From: Micromonospora sp. MA102 | GTDB lineage: Bacteria; Actinomycetota; Actinomycetes; Mycobacteriales; Micromonosporaceae | Reading direction: 5' to 3' | Assembly (NCBI RefSeq): GCF_025460765.1 | Contig: NZ_JAMWEG010000002.1 | Location: 1 to 64,000, forward strand | Length of the DNA: 64,000 nt | Shown: positions 9,609-17,970 of the stretch, piece after piece | Numbering within the stretch: position 1 is the stretch's first letter | Layout of the letters: each line of letters begins with the position of its first letter | Translations under genes and position numbers: made by a program | The notes under the pieces: model-generated | The model's input: only the letters and a program-made list of their open reading frames with translations | Database searches by the model: none | What the model was told of the DNA's origin: nothing

Positions 9609-11183
9609 TCAGGACTGCTCGGGAGTGACCACCTTCTGGCGCAGGTCGTCCAGCAGCCGGCCGCTGTCCTCCACCGACAGTCGGGTGAAGACACCGGTGG
9701 CCAGGCTGCCGTGGTCGACCGAGGTGCACACGACCACCGTGTCGCCGTCGGCCCGACCCACCGCGCAGCGCTCGTACCGGCCCCGGACGCCGGTCTCCAC
9801 GGGCACCGACGGGGCGAGGTCGTACCGGTCGGTGAGGCGGGCCAGCTCGGCCTGCGCGTCCGACTCCGGGCTCAGCCGGAACCCGGTGCCGCCGAAGAGG
9901 GTGACCCGCTTGCCGTCGTTCGTGGTGTAGATGCCGGCGAAGGTGTCCTCGGCGAGCAGGTGTGCCTGGCGTACCTGCGACTTCAGCTCGGCGGCGGTGG
10001 CCTGGCTGCGCTCGTCCTGGCGCAGCCGCATCGAGCCGAGCTGGTCGGGCAGGCTCGCGCTCGCCGGGTACTGGCTGGAGAGCGGCTGGGCCCACCAGAG
10101 CGGCACGCCGCAGCAGCAGGCCACGCTGAGCAGCAGCACCCAGGGCCAGCGGCGCCGGCGGCGGACCGGCACGGCCACGTACCCCTTGGGTGGCTGCCAC
10201 CCGGGCGGCGTGGCCGCCGGCGGCGGGGTCTTCCCGCGGCGCTGCCTGGGCAGCGCGGGCGGCGCCACCGGCGGCGGGGCCACCGGCCGGGCCGCCGGCG
10301 GCGGGACCGGGGCGGCCGGCGGGCTGACCGGCGGCGCCGCGGCAACCGGCGGGGCGGGGTAGGCCGGCGGGTGCGGCGCCGGGTAGGGCGCCGTGTAGGG
10401 GAGGGTCGGCGGCAGCGCCGGGAAGTCGGCGGAGTGCAGGTCCCAACCGGTGGTGTCCACGCCCGCCCACGGATCGACCGGGATTTGGTGCTCCGGCGAG
10501 TCGACCGGCGGCGCCGGGGTGGGCTCGGCCGACTCGCCCCAGGCGCGCTTGCGCGGCGGCGGGGTCGGGACCGCGGCGGAGCCGCTCCAGCGGGGGGCGG
10601 GCGGCTCGGGCGGCGTCTCGACCCGGGTGGGGTCCGGCCGCTGCTCCACCCGGGTGGGGTCGGGGCGGGGCGCGACCGGGGCGGAGCCGGCGGCGCGGGC
10701 GGAACCGGGCACGGCGGCGGACCCGCGGGCGGGAGAGGCCGGCGACACCGGGGTGGGGTCGGGATCCGGCGCCGCCGGTTGCGGGGGCACGGTGGCGGCG
10801 TCCGGCGTGGCCCGGGTATCGGGCACGGCCTCGACGTCGGGCGCGGCCTGGGCCTCCGGTGCCGCCTGGGCATCGGGCGCGACCGGGGCCTCCGGAGCCG
10901 CCTTGGCGTCGGGCGCGGCCTGCGCCCCGGCTGGAGCCTCCGGGGCCGGCTCGGCCGGTGCGGCGGCGGGGACCGGCCGCGGGTCCGGTGCGCCGGCCCG
11001 GGCCTCGGCGTCCGGCGGCGCGGACTCCGGCGGGGACGACGCGTCCGCCCCGGTCGGGAGCGTGGCGTCGGCCTGCGGCGGAACGTCGGCCGGCGGCTCG
11101 GTGACCGCCGGATCCCCGTTCCGGCCGGTGGCCGGTGTGCCCCCGTCGGCCGGCCGGTCCGCCCCCGGCTGCGGCTGCGACAT
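9609..11183 (-). CDS. Proline/alanine-rich single-pass membrane protein, unknown function
   Basis: I do not recognise a named family. The 524-residue product starts at the ATG at 11183 behind GAGGAG. The first ~320 residues are a low-complexity Pro/Ala/Glu/Asp region, probably disordered and cytoplasmic. A basic stretch (RRRRRWPW) and one transmembrane helix follow, then ~170 residues of folded extracytoplasmic domain with two cysteines (in YERCAVG and VVVCTSV) that could form a disulfide. The architecture resembles actinobacterial membrane proteins with a small exported sensory or binding domain. Photolyase follows 88 bases downstream on the same strand, but a functional link is not evident. 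Confidence 0.7.
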   Translation of the reverse strand: MSQPQPGADRPADGGTPATGRNGDPAVTEPPADVPPQADATLPTGADASSPPESAPPDAEARAGAPDPRPVPAAAPAEPAPEAPAGAQAAPDAKAAPEAPVAPDAQAAPEAQAAPDVEAVPDTRATPDAATVPPQPAAPDPDPTPVSPASPARGSAAVPGSARAAGSAPVAPRPDPTRVEQRPDPTRVETPPEPPAPRWSGSAAVPTPPPRKRAWGESAEPTPAPPVDSPEHQIPVDPWAGVDTTGWDLHSADFPALPPTLPYTAPYPAPHPPAYPAPPVAAAPPVSPPAAPVPPPAARPVAPPPVAPPALPRQRRGKTPPPAATPPGWQPPKGYVAVPVRRRRRWPWVLLLSVACCCGVPLWWAQPLSSQYPASASLPDQLGSMRLRQDERSQATAAELKSQVRQAHLLAEDTFAGIYTTNDGKRVTLFGGTGFRLSPESDAQAELARLTDRYDLAPSVPVETGVRGRYERCAVGRADGDTVVVCTSVDHGSLATGVFTRLSVEDSGRLLDDLRQKVVTPEQS

Positions 11184-11406
11184 CGCGGCAATCTCCTCTC
11201 GCGCCCGTTGCGAGGTTAGTACCGCCCCGCCACCCCGGCGAATCCCCGGCACCCCGCCCCCACCCGTCCCCGTTCGCCGATCAGGACGTTCGCGCCGCGG
11301 CCGGCCCGGATCTGGACGCGACCCTCCTGGCCGACCCGGGCGGGGATGGTGGGTGGGTGGCGATGCGGCGTGGTCGGTGGCCGGCGACCGCGTACCCTTG
11401 GGCATC

Positions 11407-13392
11407 ATGAGTGCCCCGTCGACGACGCCGCGCCCGACCGCGGCCAATTCCGTGTGGCCGCGGCTGGAGCCGCTGCTGCCCCAGGTGACCAAGCCCATCC
11501 AGTACGTGGGTGGCGAGCTGGGCGCGGTGGTCAAGGACTGGGACACCGCGACCGTCCGGTGGGCGCTCATGTACCCCGACGCGTACGAGGTGGGCCTGCC
11601 CAACCAGGGCGTCCAGATCCTCTACGAGGTGCTCAACGAGCTGCCCGACGTGCTCGCCGAGCGGACGTACGCGGTCTGGCCGGACCTGGAGAAGCTGATG
11701 CGCGCCCACGGCGTGCCGCAGTTCACCGTCGACGCCCACCGCGCGGTGCGCGACTTCGACGTGTTCGGCGTCTCCTTCTCCACCGAGCTGGGCTACACCA
11801 ACCTGCTCACCGCGATCGACCTGGCCGGCATCCCGCTGCTGGCCGCCGACCGCACCGAGGCCGACCCGGTGATCGTGGCCGGCGGCCACGCCGCGTTCAA
11901 CCCGGAGCCGATCGCCGACTTCGTCGACGCCGCCGTGCTCGGCGACGGCGAGGAGGCGGTGCTGGAGATCACCGCGATCGTCCGGGACTGGAAGGCCGAG
12001 GGCTGCCCGGGCGGCCGGGACGAGCTGCTGCTGCGGCTGGCCCGCACCGAGAGCATCTACGTGCCGCGGTTCTACGACGTGGACTACCTGCCGGACGGCC
12101 GGATCCAGCGGGTCGTGCCGAACCGCCCCGACGTGCCGTTCCGGGTGCACAAGCGCACGACCATGGACCTGGACGCCTGGCCGTACCCGAAGAAGCCCCT
12201 CGTGCCGCTGGCCGAGACGGTCCACGAGCGGTACGCGGTGGAGATCTTCCGCGGCTGCACCCGGGGCTGCCGGTTCTGCCAGGCCGGCATGATCACCCGC
12301 CCGGTGCGCGAGCGCTCGATCACCACGGTCGGCCAGATGGTGCAGCAGGGGCTGGAGTTCTCCGGCTTCCACGAGGTGGGCCTGCTGTCGCTGTCGTCGG
12401 CCGACCACTCGGAGATCGGCGACATGTGCTCCGGCCTCGCCGAGCAGTACGCGGGCACCAACGTCTCGCTCTCGCTGCCGTCGACCCGGGTGGACGCCTT
12501 CAACATCGACCTGGCGCAGGAGCTGTCCCGCAACGGCCGGCGGACCGGCCTGACCTTCGCCCCCGAGGGTGGGTCGGAGCGGATCCGCAAGGTCATCAAC
12601 AAGATGGTGTCGAAGGACGACCTCATCCGCACCGTGGTGACCGCGTACACCAACGGGTGGCGGCAGGTGAAGCTCTACTTCATGTGCGGCCTGCCGACCG
12701 AGACCGACGCCGACGTCCTCGAGATCGCCGACATGGCGCACGAGGTCATCCGGGCCGGCCGGGCGGCCACCGGGTCCAAGGACATCCGCTGCACCGTCTC
12801 GATCGGTGGCTTCGTGCCGAAGCCGCACACCCCGTTCCAGTGGGCCGCCATGGAGCGCCCGGAGGTCATCGACGGCCGGCTCCGGCTGCTCAAGCAGGCG
12901 ATCAACAGCGACCGCTCGCTGGGCCGGGCCATCGGCTTCCGGTACCACGACGGCGAGCCGTCGCTGATCGAGGGCCTGCTGTCCCGGGGCGACCGCCGGG
13001 TCGGCGCGGTGATCCGCAAGGTCTGGGAGAACGGCGGCCGGTTCGACGGCTGGAGCGAGCACTTCTCCTACCAGCGCTGGGTGGACGCGGCGGCCGAGGT
13101 GCTGCCGTCGTACGGGGTGGACCTGGACTGGTTCACCACCCGGGAACGGGACGAGCTGGAGGTCCTGCCCTGGGACCACCTCGACTCGGGCCTGGACAAG
13201 GACTGGCTCTGGCAGGACTGGCAGGACTCGCTCGCCGAGTACGAGCAGGACGACTGCCGCTGGACGCCCTGCTTCGACTGCGGCGTGTGCCCGTCCATGG
13301 ACACCGAGATCCAGATCGGCCCGACCGGCCGGAAGCTGCTGCCGTTGACCCCGGTCAACGGTCTGAAGCTGCCCGCCGGTGCCCAGCAGTAG
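11407..13392 (+). CDS. B12-binding-like radical SAM protein (TIGR03960 type)
   Basis: Radical SAM enzyme of unknown reaction, 661 residues from the ATG at 11407. The N-terminal third resembles a B12-binding-like Rossmann region (MYPDAYEVGLPNQG; AGGHAAFNPEP). The radical SAM cluster motif CTRGCRFC has cysteines at 284, 288 and 291. The C terminus has a cysteine cluster in CFDCGVCPS. In actinobacteria this family is normally encoded next to, or fused with, the TIGR03936/DUF2344 protein just ahead of RNase E. Here the partner begins near 17 kb, about 3.6 kb further on. A tRNA or ribosome-related modification role is often supposed from gene order but unproven. Confidence 0.9.
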   Translation: MSAPSTTPRPTAANSVWPRLEPLLPQVTKPIQYVGGELGAVVKDWDTATVRWALMYPDAYEVGLPNQGVQILYEVLNELPDVLAERTYAVWPDLEKLMRAHGVPQFTVDAHRAVRDFDVFGVSFSTELGYTNLLTAIDLAGIPLLAADRTEADPVIVAGGHAAFNPEPIADFVDAAVLGDGEEAVLEITAIVRDWKAEGCPGGRDELLLRLARTESIYVPRFYDVDYLPDGRIQRVVPNRPDVPFRVHKRTTMDLDAWPYPKKPLVPLAETVHERYAVEIFRGCTRGCRFCQAGMITRPVRERSITTVGQMVQQGLEFSGFHEVGLLSLSSADHSEIGDMCSGLAEQYAGTNVSLSLPSTRVDAFNIDLAQELSRNGRRTGLTFAPEGGSERIRKVINKMVSKDDLIRTVVTAYTNGWRQVKLYFMCGLPTETDADVLEIADMAHEVIRAGRAATGSKDIRCTVSIGGFVPKPHTPFQWAAMERPEVIDGRLRLLKQAINSDRSLGRAIGFRYHDGEPSLIEGLLSRGDRRVGAVIRKVWENGGRFDGWSEHFSYQRWVDAAAEVLPSYGVDLDWFTTRERDELEVLPWDHLDSGLDKDWLWQDWQDSLAEYEQDDCRWTPCFDCGVCPSMDTEIQIGPTGRKLLPLTPVNGLKLPAGAQQ

Positions 13393-13409
13393 CACCACCG
13401 ACGCACACC

Positions 13410-13441
13410 GGAGCGCGGGATCCCTCGGGGTCCCGCGCTCC
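13410..13441 (+). terminator. Hairpin terminator after radical SAM gene
   Basis: An 11-base perfect inverted repeat, GGAGCGCGGGA and TCCCGCGCTCC, with a 10-base loop, begins 18 bases past the stop. It separates the radical SAM gene from the ESX-like cassette. Confidence 0.7.
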
Positions 13442-13570
13442 GTCACATTCCGGGACGCGTCGCCCGTCGACGTCCCGTGACGCGGGGTGGGGGTGCCCCG
13501 ACTGGCTGTCTCTCGATACGCTGCGTCCGTATTGGACCGGCCGGAGGCCGGCAGCGGGGAGGGCAGCAGC

Positions 13571-14011
13571 ATGGGTGACATCAGGCCGCCGGACACCGGC
13601 GATCTGCACGTCAGCGTCGAGGACCTGGACGCCGCGGCGGACTACGTCGAGCGCCTCAAGCAGTATGTCGACGACACCATCAGCTACGAGATGGAACGCA
13701 TCAAGGAGCGGATGAAGGGCGACAGCAACAACGCGCAGACGGTGCCCAACGGCACGCCGTTCGGCGCGTACGAGGACGCTCGCATGCAGTGGCAGGCGTT
13801 GACGAAGTCGACGGCGAACATGGAGGGCCACCTCAAGGCGCTCTCCACCAAGCTCGCCACCCTGAAGCAGGGCACCGAGGACATCGCGAAGGCGTTCCGC
13901 GACACCGAGGCCCGCAACGCCGCCAACGGCAAGGAGATCGAGCGGATGCTGGAATCCGCCGCCCCGCCGCCGGCGACGGGTGAGCAGCCCACCTACCCGT
14001 ACACGGCCTGA
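13571..14011 (+). CDS. Small helical ESX-type secretion-associated protein (putative)
   Basis: No family could be named with certainty. The 146-residue protein is predicted almost entirely helical and charged, with a central turn (VPNGTPFGAY) between two long helices, as in WXG100/ESX hairpin proteins, though it is longer and lacks a clear WXG. A proline-rich tail ends in PTYPYTA. It is first of three co-directional genes: a WXG/PPE-like protein starts 13 bases downstream, then a mycosin protease. That context supports a type VII secretion substrate or partner. The ATG at 13571 follows a GGGGAGGGCAGCAGC leader. It has no signal peptide, as usual for ESX substrates. Confidence 0.65.
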   Translation: MGDIRPPDTGDLHVSVEDLDAAADYVERLKQYVDDTISYEMERIKERMKGDSNNAQTVPNGTPFGAYEDARMQWQALTKSTANMEGHLKALSTKLATLKQGTEDIAKAFRDTEARNAANGKEIERMLESAAPPPATGEQPTYPYTA

Positions 14012-14024
14012 GGGGGAGAGGGTC

Positions 14025-15491
14025 ATGGCTGGAGGAACCTGGGAGCGGTGCGTCCGCGAGGTGACGCTGTCGGCGGATCCGGAGACGGTCGGCTCGGTCG
14101 GGATGGGCTGGAGCAACCTCTCCACCGGCCTGGGCTACCTGCGGGACTCGCTCGTCGGTCGGTCCTTCGTCGGTCCGATCGCGCCCGGCACGGAGCGCCC
14201 GCACAGCGGCGGCCTGCCCGGCCTGCTCAGCGGCTGGAAGGGCAGCGGCGGCGACGCGTACCGCGAGCACCTGGGCGAGATCGGCAAGGAGATCGAGGAT
14301 CTCATCACCCACGCGAGCAACGTCAGCGGCGCGCTGTCGCGGATCGAGGGTGACATCCGCAAGTCGGTGGCCAGCATCCCGATCCCGCTGATGGACGACT
14401 TCGGCTGGAACGAGTGGAGCCTGCCCAACGGCACCGAGCTCGACGACGCCCGGGACGGCGAGAGCGCCTCGGGCTTCCTGGCCGCGCTCCGCAAGGACTA
14501 CCAGAGCAACCCGGCCTCGTACGCCGACGGCGCGTTCCGCGACAAGGCCGACGACCTCGAGGCGACCATGAAGGTCGACGGCAACGCCAGCGACAACAAG
14601 CGCGGTGGCTGGTGGGACACCAAGTCGCATCTGGACAACTGGTACCGGGACAACCAGCAGGCGGCCAACTCGGCGATGTCGCCGCTGCCCGCGGCCGTGG
14701 AGACGGAGCGGCCCAAGCTGGTCGTGCCGAACCCGAAGGGCAGCATCGACGACTACCGCCCCGACGACCGCAAGCCGCCGTCCGGCCTGCCGACCGGTGG
14801 TGGCGGCGTCGGCGGCGGTGGCGCGGGCGGCGGCTTCGGTGGTGGAGCGCCCTCCCTCGGCAGCACCGGCGTCGGCGGTGGCGGCGGCGGGGGCTCCTTC
14901 GACGGCGGATCCCTGACGCCGCCGCCCACCACGGGCGGCCCGGACTTCGGCGGCGGAGGCGGTGGCGGCGGCACCTACACCCCGCCGTCCACGGGCGCGG
15001 GCTACCCGGGCACCGGGACGGGTGACCACGACTACGGCACCGGCCTGGCCGGCGCCGGCGGGCCGGGCAGCATCGGCGGTGGCTACGGCGGCACCGGGGG
15101 TCTCGGCGGCGGCGTCAACTCCGCGGGGCTCGGTGGCGCCGGTGGCGGCTTCGGTGGTGGCGGTGCGGGCCTCGGCTCGGCCGGCGGCATCGGCGGTGGT
15201 GTCGGCGCGGCCGGCGGGATCGGCATGGGCGGCATCCCCGGCATGGTCGGCGGCGGCAACGGCAAGGTGCCCCCGATGACCAGCGCGGCCAGCGCGTTGC
15301 GCAACGCCGCGGGCGCCGGCGCGGGCGCGGGTGGCGCGCGCGGCGCCGGCATGACGGGCGGCGGCATGATGGGCGGCGGGCACGGCGGCGCCGGGCACGG
15401 CGGCAGCGGCAGCGAGCACTCGTCGTGGTTGACTGAGGACGACGATCCGTGGGGCAGCGGTGACGCCGCGTCCCCGGGCATCCTGCGCTGA
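14025..15491 (+). CDS. WXG/PPE-like protein with glycine-rich C terminus
   Basis: Probable type VII (ESX) secretion substrate, 488 residues. The N-terminal ~240 residues are helical and contain a WXG motif at W71-K-G73, in LSGWKGSGGDAYREHL, which matches the hairpin turn of WXG100/PPE proteins. Residues ~255-460 are a Gly-rich low-complexity tail with GGG and GLGG runs. The protein ends in an acidic tail (WLTEDDDPWGSG) of a kind common in actinobacterial ESX-linked PPE-like proteins. No signal peptide is present. It sits between the helical protein and mycosin genes, both within 15 bases, so one operon is likely. Whether it is surface-bound is unknown. Confidence 0.8.
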   Translation: MAGGTWERCVREVTLSADPETVGSVGMGWSNLSTGLGYLRDSLVGRSFVGPIAPGTERPHSGGLPGLLSGWKGSGGDAYREHLGEIGKEIEDLITHASNVSGALSRIEGDIRKSVASIPIPLMDDFGWNEWSLPNGTELDDARDGESASGFLAALRKDYQSNPASYADGAFRDKADDLEATMKVDGNASDNKRGGWWDTKSHLDNWYRDNQQAANSAMSPLPAAVETERPKLVVPNPKGSIDDYRPDDRKPPSGLPTGGGGVGGGGAGGGFGGGAPSLGSTGVGGGGGGGSFDGGSLTPPPTTGGPDFGGGGGGGGTYTPPSTGAGYPGTGTGDHDYGTGLAGAGGPGSIGGGYGGTGGLGGGVNSAGLGGAGGGFGGGGAGLGSAGGIGGGVGAAGGIGMGGIPGMVGGGNGKVPPMTSAASALRNAAGAGAGAGGARGAGMTGGGMMGGGHGGAGHGGSGSEHSSWLTEDDDPWGSGDAASPGILR

Positions 15492-15501
15492 GGACGGACG
15501 G

Positions 15502-16875
15502 ATGAGGTTGCACGTGGGCGCGCTCCGCCCGGTCGCGGCCGGCCTGGTGGCCGGGCTCATGGTGCTGGGGGCCGCCCAACCGGCGGCCGCCGCGCCGCGA
15601 CGGGCCGAGCAGTGGTATCTGGACGAGCTGCGCATCGACCAGGCGCACCGGCTCTCCACCGGACGCGGGGTGACGGTCGCCGTGGTGGACAGCGGCGTCG
15701 ACGCCACCCACCCGGAGCTCGCCGGTCAGGTGCTCGCCGGTGGCCGCAGCTACGGCGCCCCCGGTGACGGACGCGCCGACGCGGAGGGCCACGGCACCCA
15801 CATGGCCGGCATCATCGCGGCGCGCAACGCCGGTTCGGACGGGGTGACCGGCATCGCGCCGGGCGCGCGGATCCTGCCGATCAAGACGAAGCCGGGCAAG
15901 GGGGAGATCAGCGAGGCGGCGTCGGCCCAGGGCATCCGGATGGCCGTCGACGGTGGCGCCAAGGTCGTCAACCTGTCCTACGGCAGCATGGGCGCGGCGT
16001 CCGCCGACGAGGAGGCGGCGATCCGGTACGCCCTCGACCGGGACGTGGTCGTGGTGGCCGGCGCCGGCAACACCGCCAGAGGGGACAGCGAGGTGATCAG
16101 CCCGGCCAACGTCCCCGGGGTGATCGCGGTGACCGGCACGACCCGGGGCGGGCGCTTCTGGTCCGGCTCGGTCCAGGGGCCCGAGGCCGTGGTGGCCGCG
16201 CCCGCCGACGGCATCTACAACGCGGGCCGGGACCACGGCTACGGCTGGGGTGACGGCACCTCCGACGCCACGGCGATCGTCTCCGGCATCGCGGCGCTCA
16301 TCCGCGCGAAGTACCCCGACCTCTCCGCGCCCAACGTGATCAACCGGATCATCCGCACCGCCCGGGACGCCGGTCCGCCCGGCCGCGACCCGCAGTACGG
16401 CTTCGGTCGCGTCGACCCGGTGGCGGCGCTGACCGCCAAGGTGCCGGCGGTCTCGGCGAACCCGCTGCTGGAGCCCGCCGCGGCCAGCCCGGCCCCGCCG
16501 CAGGCGGCCGAGGACGACGACTTCGACGTCACCGAGTACGGCGACCGGGGTGGCCCCACCGACCAGCAGGTCATGGTCATCGGCATCGGCATCGCCGTGG
16601 TGCTCCTGGTGCTGGTGGCGCTTGTGGTCTTCCTGATCTGGAACCGGCGCCGCTACCGCCGGGAGGCGGCCCGGGCGGCCGCCGTGCCGGACCACCTGCT
16701 CGACCAGGGCGCCGGTGGTGGCTACGGCACCCCGCCGGTCCCGGCCGGTTACCACGCCCCGCCGGGCGCGCCGGGTGGGCAGCCCCCGCCGGGCGCCAAC
16801 CCCTACGCGCCGCCGCCCGGGCACCTCCCGCCGCCGCCGGGGACGTACCCGCCGCCGGGCGGCAACCGGTCCTGA
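15502..16875 (+). CDS. mycP: Type VII secretion-associated serine protease (mycosin)
   Basis: Subtilisin-family (S8) membrane-anchored protease like the mycosins of ESX systems. The 457-residue protein has a signal peptide (cleavage around residue 31 in PAAAAPRR), catalytic Asp63 in VVDSGVD, His97 in EGHGTH, oxyanion Asn190 in GAGN and Ser254 in GTSDA. A C-terminal transmembrane helix lies at ~356-380, followed by a basic and proline/glycine-rich cytosolic tail. The start at 15502 (MRLHVGAL) gives a proper signal sequence. It is last in the three-gene cassette. No EccB, EccC, EccD or EccE gene is nearby, so the core channel must be encoded elsewhere if the cassette is functional. Confidence 0.9.
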   Translation: MRLHVGALRPVAAGLVAGLMVLGAAQPAAAAPRRAEQWYLDELRIDQAHRLSTGRGVTVAVVDSGVDATHPELAGQVLAGGRSYGAPGDGRADAEGHGTHMAGIIAARNAGSDGVTGIAPGARILPIKTKPGKGEISEAASAQGIRMAVDGGAKVVNLSYGSMGAASADEEAAIRYALDRDVVVVAGAGNTARGDSEVISPANVPGVIAVTGTTRGGRFWSGSVQGPEAVVAAPADGIYNAGRDHGYGWGDGTSDATAIVSGIAALIRAKYPDLSAPNVINRIIRTARDAGPPGRDPQYGFGRVDPVAALTAKVPAVSANPLLEPAAASPAPPQAAEDDDFDVTEYGDRGGPTDQQVMVIGIGIAVVLLVLVALVVFLIWNRRRYRREAARAAAVPDHLLDQGAGGGYGTPPVPAGYHAPPGAPGGQPPPGANPYAPPPGHLPPPPGTYPPPGGNRS

Positions 16876-16881
16876 ACCCGC

Positions 16882-16922
16882 GGTGGTCGGCCGGGTGACC
16901 TGTGGGTCGCCGGCCGGCCACC
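16882..16922 (+). terminator. Hairpin terminator after mycosin
   Basis: GGTGGTCGGCCGGGTGACC and GGTCGCCGGCCGGCCACC pair almost completely around a TGTG loop, seven bases after the mycosin stop. It closes the ESX-like cassette. Confidence 0.65.
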
Positions 16923-17005
16923 GTCGTTTCCGGCCGGCGGGCATCCCCTCGTTGACCGGTTGAGGCCGGTTCGTCCGGCCGCTTCCGCCGCCCCGGCTGT
17001 GGGCC

Positions 17006-17839
17006 GTGCCGGCCGCTGCGCCAGGATGGGACCGACACGCAGGCACAGCCGAGGAGCTCACGATCGCCAGAAAGCCTCAACCCGAGGGCGGCCAGGCGCC
17101 GGTCGTCCAGCGGGTCCGGATCCGGTACGCCAAGCGTGGACCGCTGCGGTTCACCTCGCACCGGGACTTCGCCCGGGCCTTCGAGCGCGCGTTGCGCCGG
17201 GCCGGCGTACCGATCGCCTTCTCCCAGGGTTTCACCCCGCACCCGAAGATCTCGTACGCCTCGGCCGCGCCGACCGGTGTGGCCAGCGAGGCGGAGTACC
17301 TGGAGATCGGCCTGCGCGAGCCGGTCGACCCGGCGCAGCTGCGGGCGGCCCTGGACGCCGCCCTGTCGCCCGGGCTCGACGTGCTGGACGCGGTGGAGGC
17401 CGCCGGCGGCAGCCTGGCCGACCGGATCGAGGCCTCCCGCTGGCGGATCGAGCTGCCCGAGGTCGACCCGGCCGCGCTGGAGCGGGCCGTGAGCGCGTTC
17501 ACCGCCGCCGAGGAGATTCAGGTCGAGCGGATGACCAAGCAGGGGCGACGCACCTTCGACGCCCGCGCGGCCGTCATGGCCATCGATGCGCTGCCGCCGT
17601 CCGAGACGCCTTCCGGGGCGACGGCCGTACCGTGTGCGATACTCGAACTGGTCGTGCGGCAGGTCACCCCCTCCGTTCGACCCGATGACGTCCTTTCCGG
17701 CCTCCGCGTGGTGGCCGACCTGGAGCCGCCGGTCTCACCGAGGGTGATCCGGCTGGCGCAGGGCACGTTGACCGCGCAAGGCGAGATCGTCGATCCGTTG
17801 GACGCGGATCGCGACGGGGCAGCCATCGGAGAACGCTGA
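17006..17839 (+). CDS. Radical-SAM-linked protein (TIGR03936/DUF2344)
   Basis: Partner of the TIGR03960 radical SAM protein, 277 residues from the GTG at 17006. The family core is clear: RIRYAKRGPLRFTSHRD, then GVPIAFSQGFTPHPKISYA and ASEAEYLEIGL. The start is uncertain. GTG 17006 has no good ribosome site and gives about 19 residues unlike the family. A strong GAGGAG at 17051-17056 is placed six bases before an in-frame ATC at 17063, which would give (M)ARKPQPEGG. It is followed by rne, as usual in actinobacteria. The reaction is unknown; an RNA- or translation-related role is inferred from context. Confidence 0.87.
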   Translation: MPAAAPGWDRHAGTAEELTIARKPQPEGGQAPVVQRVRIRYAKRGPLRFTSHRDFARAFERALRRAGVPIAFSQGFTPHPKISYASAAPTGVASEAEYLEIGLREPVDPAQLRAALDAALSPGLDVLDAVEAAGGSLADRIEASRWRIELPEVDPAALERAVSAFTAAEEIQVERMTKQGRRTFDARAAVMAIDALPPSETPSGATAVPCAILELVVRQVTPSVRPDDVLSGLRVVADLEPPVSPRVIRLAQGTLTAQGEIVDPLDADRDGAAIGER

Positions 17840-17970
17840 CCGACGGTCAGTGTTCTGGCAGGCAGACTTCGGCGGGCGCGCACCTGCGCGGCCGGCGGAA
17901 ACACCTTTTGCGGCGACCCTGCGTGGCAGCGCTCACCCGCGCCCGGGGCAGCCAGAACTGGAGAACGTCC

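Noticed and set aside
10190..11180. Repetitive Pro/Ala segment as a separate repeat element
   Set aside because: It is the low-complexity part of one open gene, with no nucleotide-level periodicity that I could see.
14760..15420. CRISPR-like or tandem-repeat array in the Gly-rich region
   Set aside because: The repetition is codon-level (GGC/GGT runs) from a Gly-rich tail, with no regular spacers or constant repeat length.
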